NCBI GenBank assembly: GCA_002437115.1
Contig: DJOD01000043.1
Coordinates: forward strand, 1-32,586
Reading direction: 5' to 3'
Length of the DNA stretch: 32,586 bases
From: Prevotella sp. UBA6447
GTDB taxonomy: Bacteria; Bacteroidota; Bacteroidia; Bacteroidales; Bacteroidaceae
Part shown: one piece after another, positions 22,108 to 30,765 of the stretch
Numbering within the stretch: position 1 is the first letter of the stretch
How the letters are laid out: each line of letters opens with the position of its first letter
Position numbers and translations under genes: made by a program
Notes under the pieces: model-generated
Told to the model about the DNA's origin: nothing
Database searches by the model: none
The model's input: only the letters and a program-made list of their open reading frames with translations

Positions 22108-25008
22108 TCATCTGACAATCATCTTCCACGTCTTGCGCCCCTTCTTCACGATGACGATGCCACGCTGTGGTTTCTCCAGGCGTTGTCCGTCGAGTGTGTA
22201 GTAGGCAATGGGAGCGTCCGGGTCGTCGACAAGCGTATCGTCGGCCTCCACCTCGCGGATGCCGTTGGCCACAGGGTCGGCCAGGAAGGCGCGGATGGCA
22301 GCCCCGAGGTTGATGTAAGCCTGTCGGCACAGGGGGTACTGCGAACCGCTATAAAGATAATAGGTGAAGATGTCCTCGCTCTTCTTCAAGCTGTCGGCCA
22401 GGAAGGCACGTGCCCTCTCGCCGTGGTCGGCGATGACCTGATAGGCCAGGTTGATGGTGTCGGCCAGCAACATGTAGTTGCGATCCACGCTGACATCAGC
22501 CGAGTTGGAAATGCGGTAGCCCAGGCGGTAGATAGCGCCGAGCTCGGTGGCAAAGGGTGCCAGCATGGTGCCCTCGTCGGCCTGCATGTAGGCAGGCACG
22601 CTGGCCGTGGGCGTCAGCACACTGGCGTCGCCACGGGTCGAGGCCTGGAGCGTGGAGCCGTGCCAAAGCCCATCGAGGAGCGTGGCGACGGTGTCGGTCG
22701 TGAGTGCCACGTCGGTGGCCTCGATGGTGCGTAGGCCATTGCGGTCGGTGAGGTAGAGCAGGGGAGTCATGGCCTCCACCTCGCGCACGTTCTCCACGGT
22801 GAGGCGCACGCGCTCCACCCCGGTGATGACACGCCCCTGCATGCCATAGGGAAGCTTGGCGGCAAAAGGCATCACCACGTCGCCCCATTTGCCTGCTCGC
22901 GCGCTGTCGAGCACGAGCACGGCCTTGCGGGCGGTGAAGGCCGCCGGCGAGGCAAACTCGCTGCCAGTGTGAATCTCCAGGCTGTCGCACACGCCCTTGG
23001 CCACCACGTTCTTGGCTCCGTCGATGGGTGCTTTCGCGAAGAAGAGTGCGTTGCTGTTGGCCGCGCGGGGCTGGGAGGCCAGCTCGGCCACAGCCGTCAT
23101 GTCATAGGCCGTGACAGCTGGGTCTTTGGCCAGTTCGGCAAAGCGCGATGCGCTCCAGAGACCCGTCACCGTGGCCGTGCGGCCCTGCTTGGCCACGGCT
23201 AGCGTCGGATTCTTCGCGACGAAGTAGACGATGCTGTCGGCCGTGTCGAAAACCATGTTGGAGCGCAAGCCGGCACTGACGCGCTTCGCCATCATGGCGC
23301 GGTAGAAGCGTCCCTCCAGCAGGCCCGTGAAGGTGAAGGTCGTTTCGCGCGTCTGTCCCACCTCGAAGGTCATCTTGCTCATGGCGCGTGTGGCGCACTT
23401 CTCCCACTCGCCTGTGGCCGTGTTCAGGCTGTCGAGCTGGCAGGTGAAGCTGGGCTGGCAGTAGCTGCCGTTGGCGCCATTGGAGAGGATCACGGCGATG
23501 TGGGCGCGGTTGTCGTTCACCTGCCGGTAGGTGATGCCGGCGTGGCCGACGGTCGATGTGCCCGCGTCGATGTCGATGCTGCCCAGGTGCAGGTCGGCCA
23601 CGCTCTGGTTGACCTCCACCGAGAGGGTGTCGAGGATGTTCTTGTTGACGTCGGCCAGCCAGAGGTAGAGTCGCTTGTTTTGCGTGGGGCGGTAGGTGAA
23701 GCAGAAGGTGGCACTGTCGCCCGAGGCCACGTAGGTGGCCGTCTCGCTGTCTGTTGAGCGCGAGGGCAGGGCTTTCGTGTAACCGCAATAGAGATAGACG
23801 CCCTTGTAGTTGAGCGTTCCCATGTTCTTCAGTGTGGCGCGCACCTGTCCTTCTGTGCGATAGTACATCTTGCCGCACGCTATCCGTCCTTCGAGCTTCT
23901 GGCGCTTGGGCGTGATGTTGGCCAGGGCGGCCTGCCCGCTGCTGAAGCCGTTCATGCCCGTCGAGTCGTCCACGGTGTAGTAGCCGTCACCCTGTCCGCC
24001 CCATCCGAAGTTGAAGTGATATAGCCCCGTCGAGGCCTGGTAGCCGTCGAGCACCACGGCGTGTCCGCCCTGCGAGTCGTTGGCACCCGAGTAGAGCAGA
24101 GGCCGGCCGCTGCGCACGTTCGAGTAGACCATGCTTTCCCAGCCCTCCTGGCTGTAGTTCCACTTGCCCAGGTAGTCGTTGGCCAGGCAGAACTGTCCAG
24201 CTATCGACTCGCCCATCTTGTCGGTGTTGCCCGCCGTGGCCGTTCCGTCCTGGTAGCCGTAGCCCAGGTGTGCGCAGGTGCCCACGGCATACATCAGCAC
24301 GGCCACGGCCGTATCTTGCTGCAGCGTGCCGTTGCCGCTGAGCTTCATCAGGTCGTAGCGCACAGGCGTGCCGGCGGGCAGCGAGAGCGTCACGGGCGCG
24401 TTGAACCACCCCTCGCTGTAGGTCGGCGTGGCGTAGAGCAGGGTGTCGGGGTTGTCTTTGCGGAAATAGTAGACAATCTGCGCGGCTGCCGTGGCCTCGC
24501 ATCCCGTCAGCGTCTTCTGGCCGTTGTCGGCGCGGTTGGGCGAGAAGATGTTGTAGGGGTATCCCTGGTTCCAGTGGGTCTTCACCAGCGGTTGCACGTC
24601 AGCCCACTGGCTCTTGTAGGCGGGCACCTGCAGCCGTTGGGCCACCGTGCGCTTCGGCACCCTGCGGGCGCGCGTCAGCTGGGCTTTTTGCAGGTTGCCG
24701 ATTTTCTGTTCCCAGGCACTGAGCATGTTCTTCAGGCCTTCGGGCAAGTGTGCCGGGTCGTAGTCGCCTTGGTCGGTGTAGCCTAAGATGGGGGCCGTCT
24801 CGTCGTCGCCGCTGGCTATGACGTAGCCCTTTCCGGCACCGCGCGAGAAAATGTAGAAGGGCGCGTTGGCCACGTTGTCGGTCGTCGCGTCGTCGATGCC
24901 GACAAACTGTTGCGCCACTTGGCGCGCTTCCCGTCGGCTGATAGGGTTGGCATGGGCGTGCAGGCAGAGCAGCAGCACGCATGCGGATAGTGTGTATTTG
25001 AAATTCAT
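22108..25008 (-). CDS. Secreted C10-family cysteine peptidase (streptopain/interpain-like)
   Basis: The 966-residue protein has a signal peptide (residues 1-20) and a propeptide of the Spi type (about 21-125, with REARQVAQQF and GYVIASGDDETAPILGYT). The C10 catalytic domain starts with WNQGYPYN at 146-153. The catalytic cysteine is C170 in TGCEATAAAQIVYY, and the catalytic histidine is H316 in GGHAVVLDGY, followed by FNFGWGGQGDGYY (332-344). The remaining ~600 residues are beta-rich modules, and the last ~50 end in YYTLDGQRLEKPQRGIVIV, a tail common in secreted Prevotella proteins. Interpain A of Prevotella intermedia is a related enzyme of similar size that degrades complement and haemoglobin; that role is only inferred here. 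Single gene with its own promoter and terminator. Confidence 0.92.
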   Translation of the reverse strand: MNFKYTLSACVLLLCLHAHANPISRREARQVAQQFVGIDDATTDNVANAPFYIFSRGAGKGYVIASGDDETAPILGYTDQGDYDPAHLPEGLKNMLSAWEQKIGNLQKAQLTRARRVPKRTVAQRLQVPAYKSQWADVQPLVKTHWNQGYPYNIFSPNRADNGQKTLTGCEATAAAQIVYYFRKDNPDTLLYATPTYSEGWFNAPVTLSLPAGTPVRYDLMKLSGNGTLQQDTAVAVLMYAVGTCAHLGYGYQDGTATAGNTDKMGESIAGQFCLANDYLGKWNYSQEGWESMVYSNVRSGRPLLYSGANDSQGGHAVVLDGYQASTGLYHFNFGWGGQGDGYYTVDDSTGMNGFSSGQAALANITPKRQKLEGRIACGKMYYRTEGQVRATLKNMGTLNYKGVYLYCGYTKALPSRSTDSETATYVASGDSATFCFTYRPTQNKRLYLWLADVNKNILDTLSVEVNQSVADLHLGSIDIDAGTSTVGHAGITYRQVNDNRAHIAVILSNGANGSYCQPSFTCQLDSLNTATGEWEKCATRAMSKMTFEVGQTRETTFTFTGLLEGRFYRAMMAKRVSAGLRSNMVFDTADSIVYFVAKNPTLAVAKQGRTATVTGLWSASRFAELAKDPAVTAYDMTAVAELASQPRAANSNALFFAKAPIDGAKNVVAKGVCDSLEIHTGSEFASPAAFTARKAVLVLDSARAGKWGDVVMPFAAKLPYGMQGRVITGVERVRLTVENVREVEAMTPLLYLTDRNGLRTIEATDVALTTDTVATLLDGLWHGSTLQASTRGDASVLTPTASVPAYMQADEGTMLAPFATELGAIYRLGYRISNSADVSVDRNYMLLADTINLAYQVIADHGERARAFLADSLKKSEDIFTYYLYSGSQYPLCRQAYINLGAAIRAFLADPVANGIREVEADDTLVDDPDAPIAYYTLDGQRLEKPQRGIVIVKKGRKTWKMIVR

Positions 25009-25031
25009 GTTGGTGAGATTGTTTGTTTTGG

Positions 25032-25039
25032 CAAAGTTA
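25032..25039 (-). promoter_or_regulatory. -7 box of the C10 peptidase gene
   Basis: TAACTTTG on the minus strand, 23 bases before the ATG. It lies just past the transposase remnant. Confidence 0.6.
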
Positions 25040-25097
25040 CCACTTTTTGCGGAATCAGTCTTACTCCCTGCCCGTTTTTTCTGGGTTGCTTTTTCAC

Positions 25098-25304
25098 GTC
25101 ACGTGCCTGACAGTCGGTAAGCCTTGCGAACTGTTTAGCGTCACGGAAGCAGAACTCAATCTGGAACCGTGTGCAGTAATACTCCATTACGTCACGTCCG
25201 TCCATGTCCTTGTCCGTTGAGAAATAAAGCCGGTGTCCTCCACCGGGCAGGAAGTGTATGACGAGCGATATTCTGATGGAATCACTCCGTTGGCAGCCAA
25301 CATA
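25098..25304 (-). mobile_element. Remnant of an IS4-type DDE transposase
   Basis: About 69 codons include LYFSTDKDMDGRDVMEYY and then TRFQIEFCFRDAKQF with CQARD. The FSTD, YxxRFQIEFxFRDAKQ and CQARD motifs are those of the last catalytic region of IS4-type transposases; the E of RFQIE is the third catalytic acid. The first two aspartates and the C terminus are missing. The open frame continues upstream into the antisense of prmC, which is without meaning. Confidence 0.75.
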
Positions 25305-25340
25305 CAATATATGCCAAGCAAAAAAAACGGAACGTTTCCC

Positions 25341-25371
25341 TTTGCGTTGTCCGTGGTTTGCCTTACCTTTG
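25341..25371 (+). promoter_or_regulatory. Complete Bacteroidales promoter of prmC-recX-comF
   Basis: The -33 box TTTG (25341-25344) and the -7 box TACCTTTG (25364-25371) are separated by exactly 19 bases. The ATG of prmC lies 8 bases after the -7 box, so the transcript should have almost no leader. Confidence 0.75.
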
Positions 25372-25378
25372 CAATAAC

Positions 25379-26260
25379 ATGACAACATATTCAAATCTTT
25401 GGCATCGGCTGCAGCCCCCATATGCCCCCGACGAGGCACAGGGGATCGTGCGCTGGGTGCTCGACGCGCTTTTCGGAATGTCGCTGACCGACATTGTCTG
25501 TGGCAAGGTAAACGAACTGCCGCCAGCCGACGGCGAACGGTTGGAAATGCTGATGCGCCGCCTGGAACAAGGCGAACCCGTACAGTATGTGGTGGGTGAG
25601 ACCGTGTTTTGCGACCGCGTGTTCCGCGTGAACCCCAGCGTGCTCATCCCCCGCCCCGAGACAGAGGAGCTATGCCGACACATCGTCGGCTCCAACAGCC
25701 GGCCTTACTGCGGCCTGCAGCCCCCCATCCCCATCCGCGTGCTCGACGTGGGCACGGGCAGCGGTTGCATCGCCTGCACCTTGGCACTCGACCTGCAGCC
25801 TGCTCAAGTAAGTGCCTGGGATATCTCGTCCGACGCGTTGCTTTTGGCGCGCGACAATGCCCATCGGTTGAATGCCAAAATCAACTTCGAGTGCCACGAC
25901 GCGTTGCGACTTCCATTAGGCATGACGAGGCAATCAGAGCCCTGGGACATTATCGTCTCTAATCCACCATACATTACCGAGAAAGAGCAAGTCGACATGC
26001 GCCGCAACGTGCTCAATTACGAGCCCCATTTGGCACTCTTCGTGCCAAACGACGACCCACTTCGTTTCTACCGAGCCATAGCCCAATATGCCAGCCACAC
26101 CCTGCGGGCGCAGGGCCAGCTCTGGTTTGAGATCAACCCTCTGTTTTCCGATGCGCTCGAGCACATGCTCTTAGAACTTGGCTATGCCCAGATATCCATC
26201 ATCGACGACTCATTTGGGCGCAAGCGCTTTGCCAAAGCCTCATGGCCAGGTAGGTCATAA
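25379..26260 (+). CDS. prmC: Peptide chain release factor N5-glutamine methyltransferase
   Basis: The enzyme methylates the glutamine of the GGQ motif in release factors RF1 and RF2, using S-adenosylmethionine. The 293 residues contain an N-terminal helical domain (YVVGETVFCDRVFRVNPSVLIPRPETEE) and the Rossmann-fold methyltransferase with motif I VLDVGTGSGCIACTLAL and the catalytic NPPY in VSNPPYITEKE. I chose ATG 25379 rather than the TTG at 25358, since the promoter's -7 box covers 25364-25371. recX follows 22 bases after the stop. Confidence 0.95.
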   Translation: MTTYSNLWHRLQPPYAPDEAQGIVRWVLDALFGMSLTDIVCGKVNELPPADGERLEMLMRRLEQGEPVQYVVGETVFCDRVFRVNPSVLIPRPETEELCRHIVGSNSRPYCGLQPPIPIRVLDVGTGSGCIACTLALDLQPAQVSAWDISSDALLLARDNAHRLNAKINFECHDALRLPLGMTRQSEPWDIIVSNPPYITEKEQVDMRRNVLNYEPHLALFVPNDDPLRFYRAIAQYASHTLRAQGQLWFEINPLFSDALEHMLLELGYAQISIIDDSFGRKRFAKASWPGRS

Positions 26261-26282
26261 CACCATTCACACAAACCAGAAA

Positions 26283-26780
26283 ATGGAAAGCAAGAAGACC
26301 ATCAACGAGGAGAAAGCCTTGGCCAATCTGGCCAACCTATGCTCCAAGGCAGAGCATTGCGCTGGTGAGATGACCGACAAAATGCGACGTTGGGGACTCG
26401 ACGACGACGCCCAACAACGCATCATCGATTACCTCACGACTCACCATTTCATCGACGAGAACCGCTATTGCCAGGCTTTCGTCGACGACAAGGTGCGGCT
26501 CAACGGCTGGGGGCGCCACAAGGTAGAGCAAGCGCTTTTCGCCAAGCGTGTCAGCCGTGAGGCCATGACTCGCGCGCTCGACAGCGTTCCCGATGCCGAC
26601 TATCTCATGGTGCTTCGCCCCCTGCTCCGCGCCAAGTGGCCCTCTATCAAGGCGCGCACCGACTTTGAGCGCAGCATGAAACTCATCAAGTATGCCATGG
26701 GGCGCGGCTTTGAGATACGCCTCATCCGCCAATGCATCGATGACATGGACGACCTCAATGTTCCCGACGATGAGCTGTAG
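26283..26780 (+). CDS. recX: RecX family regulatory protein
   Basis: RecX proteins bind RecA filaments and block or shorten them. The 165 residues consist of three-helix repeats: MTDKMRRWGLDDDAQQRIIDYLTTHHFIDENRYCQAF, then VRLNGWGRHKVEQALFAKRVSREAMTRAL, and a last helical repeat with YAMGRGFEIRLIRQCID. The segments FIDE-x-RY-x-x-AFV and GWGRHKVEQAL are the family hallmark. The ATG at 26283 is preferred because upstream in-frame codons overlap prmC. recA is not in the window. The last bases overlap comF. Confidence 0.88.
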   Translation: MESKKTINEEKALANLANLCSKAEHCAGEMTDKMRRWGLDDDAQQRIIDYLTTHHFIDENRYCQAFVDDKVRLNGWGRHKVEQALFAKRVSREAMTRALDSVPDADYLMVLRPLLRAKWPSIKARTDFERSMKLIKYAMGRGFEIRLIRQCIDDMDDLNVPDDEL

Positions 26781-27477
26781 CTTCATAGGGCGTCTGCTTG
26801 ACACCATCGCCCGGCGCCGTTGCTGCGTCTGCCGACGGCCGTTGGCCGCCAGCGAACAGTATCTCTGCACCGAGTGCAACTATCTCTACCCACGCACCGA
26901 CTACCTGTCCCGCCCTTACGACAATCCCTTGGCACAGGTCTATTGGGGGCGTGTGCGCTGTGTGGAACGTGCGGCGGCATTTGCCTATCACTATGCCCAT
27001 TCCGAATCAGCCCACCCTATCTACCAGCTCAAGTATTTTTCGCGCCCACAACTGGGCATAGCCCTTGGCCGGCTGTTTGGCCAAGAGATGGTATCCAGTG
27101 GTTTCAGCCAAGGCATTGACCTCATGATGCCCATCCCGCTGGCCGCATCGCGCCTTAAGCAGCGTGGCTACAACCAAAGCCTCATGCTGGCCCGCGGCCT
27201 GTCTGCCGCCACCGGCATACCCGTCGATGACACATTTCTGGCGCGCACGCAGTTCGCTGGTAGCCAGACACAACGCAATCGCTGGCAACGCGTGGAAAAC
27301 GTGAAAGACACCTTTGTCCTGCGCTCTCCCAGCGGGTTGACTGGCAAACATATCCTCTTGGTCGATGATGTGGTCACCTCGGGAGCCACCTCTTGCGCTT
27401 GCGCCAACGCCCTCGAAAAGGCACACCCAGCGGCCATCAGCATTTCCTGCCTGGCCTTTGTCGACCCTGAGCATTGA
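26770..27477 (+). CDS. comF: ComF family protein (phosphoribosyltransferase-like)
   Basis: The 235-residue protein has an N-terminal zinc-ribbon-like motif (CCVC followed by CTEC) and a C-terminal type I phosphoribosyltransferase fold with the PRPP-loop HILLVDDVVTSGATS. ComF-family proteins are needed for DNA uptake in some competent bacteria, though many carriers are not known to be competent. Conserved RLKQRGYNQSLMLARGL precedes the loop. I take the ATG at 26770, overlapping recX by 11 bases; the ATG four codons upstream is equally possible. Third gene of the prmC unit. Confidence 0.88.
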   Translation: MSCSFIGRLLDTIARRRCCVCRRPLAASEQYLCTECNYLYPRTDYLSRPYDNPLAQVYWGRVRCVERAAAFAYHYAHSESAHPIYQLKYFSRPQLGIALGRLFGQEMVSSGFSQGIDLMMPIPLAASRLKQRGYNQSLMLARGLSAATGIPVDDTFLARTQFAGSQTQRNRWQRVENVKDTFVLRSPSGLTGKHILLVDDVVTSGATSCACANALEKAHPAAISISCLAFVDPEH

Positions 27478-27618
27478 TGACGGCCTTGCAAGCCCCGCCT
27501 TGCCAACGATGCATCGCCGTCTTGCAAAGTGGTCATGAAAAAAGGCAAATGGAGGATGGATCGCCAACTTGTAGGGCAGAAATGTCAAAAAACGCAGGTA
27601 GAAAGCCGAAAATCTTAG

Positions 27619-27626
27619 TAAATTTG
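27619..27626 (+). promoter_or_regulatory. -7 box of the GH2 gene
   Basis: TAAATTTG, 46 bases before the ATG. A matching -33 TTTG is not seen. Confidence 0.5.
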
Positions 27627-27672
27627 GACACATTATTAACAAAAACTATTTCTACGAAACACACCAGACCCT

Positions 27673-30453
27673 ATGAGACACGCCATTCTCCTCAGCATGA
27701 TATGCATGGCCACGCAAGCCTTTGCTGGCCACGTGGTCAGTCTTAGCGGTACATGGAAGGCTACGTTTGATGGCACCATCCACACCGTAACCCTGCCTGG
27801 CTCAATGCTCACCAACAACCTGGGCGACCTGCCATCGGTCAGTACCCAGTGGACGGGATCGCTCTACGACTCGTCGTTCTACTACAACCCTTACATGGAA
27901 AAGTATCGCCAAGCCGGACGCATGAAGTTTCCATTCTTCCTCACACCCAATCGCCACTATGTGGGCACAGTGGCCTATAGTCGCACGGTGGCGGTGCCCA
28001 AGCAGTGGAAGGGGCACCGTGTAGAGCTTTTCCTCGAACGGCCCCACATCGAGACCACAGTCACGGTGAATGGCCGGAAGGTAGGCCATCAGATGAGCCT
28101 CAACACTCCGCACGTGTATGACGTGTCCGACTGCCTCCAGTATGGGCACGACAATGAGCTCACGATAACCGTTTACAATGGCATTGAGAACGTCTGCGTG
28201 GGACAAGACTCGCACAGCGTCACCGACCAGACGCAAGGCAACTGGAATGGCATCGTGGGTCGCATGGAACTGCGGTGCACAGGCCGCCAGCCCGTAGGAC
28301 GCGTGACTGTCTTCCCCGACATCCATCAGCAAGTGGTCCGCGTGGTGGTACCATCGGCCAAGAGCAAGCTGCGCTTTGAGCTCGACGGCACGCCTGTGGT
28401 CGCGTCGCGTCAAGACGACTCCACCTTTGTGGTGCCCATGAAAGGTGCCCAGTTGTGGTCTGAATTTACTCCGCGCGTCTACCATTTGGCCGTCTGCACA
28501 CGCGACGACACCGTGCGCACCACGTTTGGCATGCGAGAGATTTCGGTCAAAGGCATGCAGGTCTTCCTCAACGGAGAACCCATCTGGATACGCGGAACGG
28601 TCGGCAACTGCGACTTCCCACTGACAGGCTTCCCGCCAACCGACGTGAAGAGCTGGAAAGCCATCTTCACCAAGTGCAAGCAGTATGGGCTCAATGCCAT
28701 GCGTTTCCACAGCTATTGCCCGCCCGAGGCGGCGTTCACGGCTGCCGATGAGGTGGGGTTCTATCTGCAGCCCGAGGGGCCAAGCTGGCCCAACCACGGC
28801 GTGAAGATGAACCGTGGCATGTATATCGACACCTATCTCATGGACGAGACCAAGCGCATGACGGCTGCCTACGGCAATCACCCGTCGTTTGTCATGATGT
28901 CGGCGGGCAATGAGCCAGCCGGCGACTGGGTGACATGGGGTGACCGGTGGGTAAGCTATTGGAAGAATACCGACCAGCGCCGCATCTACGCCAGTTTCAA
29001 CGTGGGCGGCGGATGGGCCTGGGACGGCGGCTCACAGTATCACGCCAAGGCTGGCGCACGCGGCCTCGACTGGGACAAGCGCGCCCCACAAAGCACTGAC
29101 AACTACTATGACCAGTTGCTCTACCCGCGCAATTACAAGGGCACGGAGCCCAACAACTCGCCCATCATCGCCCATGAGCAAGGGCAGTGGTGCGCGTTCC
29201 CCGACCTCAACGAGCGGTCGCAATACACAGGAGTCTACAAGGCTTACAACTTCGACATCTTCGCCGACCTGCTCCGCGACCACGGCATGCAGCAGATGGC
29301 CACCAAGTTTCTCCACTCCAGCGGCAAGCTGCAAACCCTCTGCTACAAGTATGAGATAGAGCGCAACCTGCGCACCAAGAACTATGCGGGCTTCATGCTA
29401 CTCGCCCTCAACGACTACAGCGGGCAGGGCACGGCACTTGTCGGGCCGCTCAACGTCTTCTTTCGCGAGAAGGGGTATGTGGACAGCACGCAGTGGCGGC
29501 AGTTCTGCAACGACGTGGTGGTCATGGCCGAGTTCCCCAAGTTTGTGTTCACCACGGGCGAGAAGGCCGAGGTGGCGGTCGATGTCTACAACGCGCAGGG
29601 CGCGAAGACCTTGCGGCAGGCACGCTTGTCCTATGCCATCTCACCATCGGCGGGCAGCGGAACGGTACTCACAGCCGACCTGCCAGCAGGCAAGAGCTTG
29701 AAGGTGGCGCGCGTGCCCCTCTTCACCGACACCACGAAACCTGGCAAGTACACCCTCACGCTCACCCTGGCCGATGGCCTGCGCACCTACACCAACACTT
29801 ACGACTACTGGGTCTATCCCACTCTAGGAGCCGAGGCTTCGCCAAAAGGCATCTATATTGCCGACTCGCTCGACTCCAAGGCCATCAAGACGCTCCGCCA
29901 GGGTGGCAAGGTGCTCATCACAGCCGCAGGACGTGTGCGCTATGGCAACGATGTCAAGCAGCAGTACCTACCCGTGTTCTGGAACACCAGTTGGTTTAAG
30001 ATGCGACCGCCCCACACCACCGGTGCCTACATCGACACACACCACCCGCTCTTCCGCGAGTTCCCCACCGACGACTGGTCGAACCTCAACTGGTGGGAGT
30101 TGCTCAACCGCGCGCAAGTGATGAACCTGTCAGAGCTGCCCGCCTCCTACCAATCGCCCGTGCAACCCATCGACACCTGGCACGTCAGCCGCAAGTTGGG
30201 CATGATCGTGGAGGCCAATGTATTGGGAGGGCGCCTTCTCATGACCACCATGGACATCAGCTCCAACCTTGACCGCCGCCCCGTGGCCCGCCAGATGCGC
30301 AAAGCCATCTTCGACTACATGCAGTCGACTGACTTCCAGCCGTCGCTCACCCTCGACGCACAGGTCATCGCCGACTTCTTCACCCAGACGGCACCACCCG
30401 TCAACATGTACACCCACGACTCGCCCGACGAACTGAAGCCCAAGCTCAAGTGA
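27673..30453 (+). CDS. Secreted glycoside hydrolase family 2 protein
   Basis: The 926-residue enzyme starts with a signal peptide (MRHAILLSMICMATQAFA). A sugar-binding beta-sandwich (residues 20-205) is followed by an immunoglobulin-like domain and a TIM barrel from about residue 290. The acid/base is E414 in SAGNEPAGD and the nucleophile E502 in IIAHEQGQW, the positions expected for GH2. Conserved NAMRFHSYCPPE (341-352) and the WP after it fit GH2. Substrate is uncertain: beta-galactosidase, beta-glucuronidase and related exo-activities are all possible. No SusC/SusD pair or other glycosidase is adjacent, so it is not part of a visible polysaccharide utilisation locus. It stands alone between comF and the tRNA. 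Confidence 0.85.
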   Translation: MRHAILLSMICMATQAFAGHVVSLSGTWKATFDGTIHTVTLPGSMLTNNLGDLPSVSTQWTGSLYDSSFYYNPYMEKYRQAGRMKFPFFLTPNRHYVGTVAYSRTVAVPKQWKGHRVELFLERPHIETTVTVNGRKVGHQMSLNTPHVYDVSDCLQYGHDNELTITVYNGIENVCVGQDSHSVTDQTQGNWNGIVGRMELRCTGRQPVGRVTVFPDIHQQVVRVVVPSAKSKLRFELDGTPVVASRQDDSTFVVPMKGAQLWSEFTPRVYHLAVCTRDDTVRTTFGMREISVKGMQVFLNGEPIWIRGTVGNCDFPLTGFPPTDVKSWKAIFTKCKQYGLNAMRFHSYCPPEAAFTAADEVGFYLQPEGPSWPNHGVKMNRGMYIDTYLMDETKRMTAAYGNHPSFVMMSAGNEPAGDWVTWGDRWVSYWKNTDQRRIYASFNVGGGWAWDGGSQYHAKAGARGLDWDKRAPQSTDNYYDQLLYPRNYKGTEPNNSPIIAHEQGQWCAFPDLNERSQYTGVYKAYNFDIFADLLRDHGMQQMATKFLHSSGKLQTLCYKYEIERNLRTKNYAGFMLLALNDYSGQGTALVGPLNVFFREKGYVDSTQWRQFCNDVVVMAEFPKFVFTTGEKAEVAVDVYNAQGAKTLRQARLSYAISPSAGSGTVLTADLPAGKSLKVARVPLFTDTTKPGKYTLTLTLADGLRTYTNTYDYWVYPTLGAEASPKGIYIADSLDSKAIKTLRQGGKVLITAAGRVRYGNDVKQQYLPVFWNTSWFKMRPPHTTGAYIDTHHPLFREFPTDDWSNLNWWELLNRAQVMNLSELPASYQSPVQPIDTWHVSRKLGMIVEANVLGGRLLMTTMDISSNLDRRPVARQMRKAIFDYMQSTDFQPSLTLDAQVIADFFTQTAPPVNMYTHDSPDELKPKLK

Positions 30454-30521
30454 CGGCGCTCGCTATGTGCCCTAAAAGGCATATGGCCTTAACAAGACTT
30501 ATTTGCCTAAAAAAAGAAAAA

Positions 30522-30572
30522 TGAGTGCAAAGTCGCATCAATTATCAGAAATATTGCGTACCTTTGCACTCA
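30522..30572. repeat. 11-bp inverted repeat overlapping the tRNA-Leu promoter
   Basis: TGAGTGCAAAG at 30522-30532 is the perfect complement of CTTTGCACTCA at 30562-30572, 29 bases apart. The right arm contains the second half of the -7 box (30559-30566). It could be a regulatory site of the tRNA gene or the trace of an insertion. Confidence 0.6.
30559..30566 (+). promoter_or_regulatory. -7 box of the tRNA-Leu gene
   Basis: TACCTTTG, 13 bases before the first base of the mature tRNA. No exact -33 TTTG is seen. Confidence 0.6.
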
Positions 30573-30578
30573 GCTTTT

Positions 30579-30660
30579 GCGCCCGTGGCGAAATTGGTAG
30601 ACGCGCCAGACTTAGGATCTGGTGTTTCGCGACGTGCAGGTTCGAGTCCTGTCGGGCGCA
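30579..30660 (+). tRNA. tRNA-Leu (anticodon UAG)
   Basis: The 82-base gene folds into a class II cloverleaf. GCGCCCG (30579-30585) pairs with CGGGCGC (30653-30659), followed by discriminator A. The D arm contains AATTGGTAGACGC. The anticodon stem is CCAGA/TCTGG with loop CTTAGGA, anticodon TAG in DNA, reading CUN leucine codons. A long variable arm follows, then the T arm GCAGG/CCTGT with TTCGAGT. CCA is not encoded. A strong terminator follows within 10 bases. Confidence 0.95.
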
Positions 30661-30667
30661 CACATGG

Positions 30668-30711
30668 AAATCCTAACTGCTTGAATAAGCCGTTAGGATT
30701 TTTGCTTTTTT
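30668..30711 (+). terminator. Terminator of tRNA-Leu, probably shared with the converging lrp-type gene
   Basis: Perfect 10-bp arms (AAATCCTAAC and complement) enclose a second GCTT/AAGC hairpin, and TTTGCTTTTTTG follows. A run of A before the stem gives a possible role on the minus strand too. Confidence 0.88.
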
Positions 30712-30765
30712 GTAAAAGATAGAAATGTATCGTTTTTTGAGGTGAGACGTGCTTCATGACGGGCA

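Larger units (their letters stand above)
25009..25378. other. 370-base intergenic region: two divergent promoters and an IS4-type remnant
   Basis: The gap contains the -7 box of the peptidase gene (25032-25039), a transposase fragment on the minus strand (25098-25304) and the promoter of prmC (25341-25371). Outside these I see no further gene. Confidence 0.6.

Noticed and set aside
25005..25439. Full 144-codon minus-strand frame as an intact gene
   Set aside because: Only the middle matches a transposase; the start is antisense to prmC and the end runs into the peptidase promoter.
26178..26282. Extended N terminus of RecX
   Set aside because: It overlaps the prmC coding end and lacks family similarity; ATG 26283 gives a normal RecX length.
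30465..30484. Weak hairpin after the GH2 gene as a terminator
   Set aside because: 7 bp with one G-T pair and no T-run; too weak to call.
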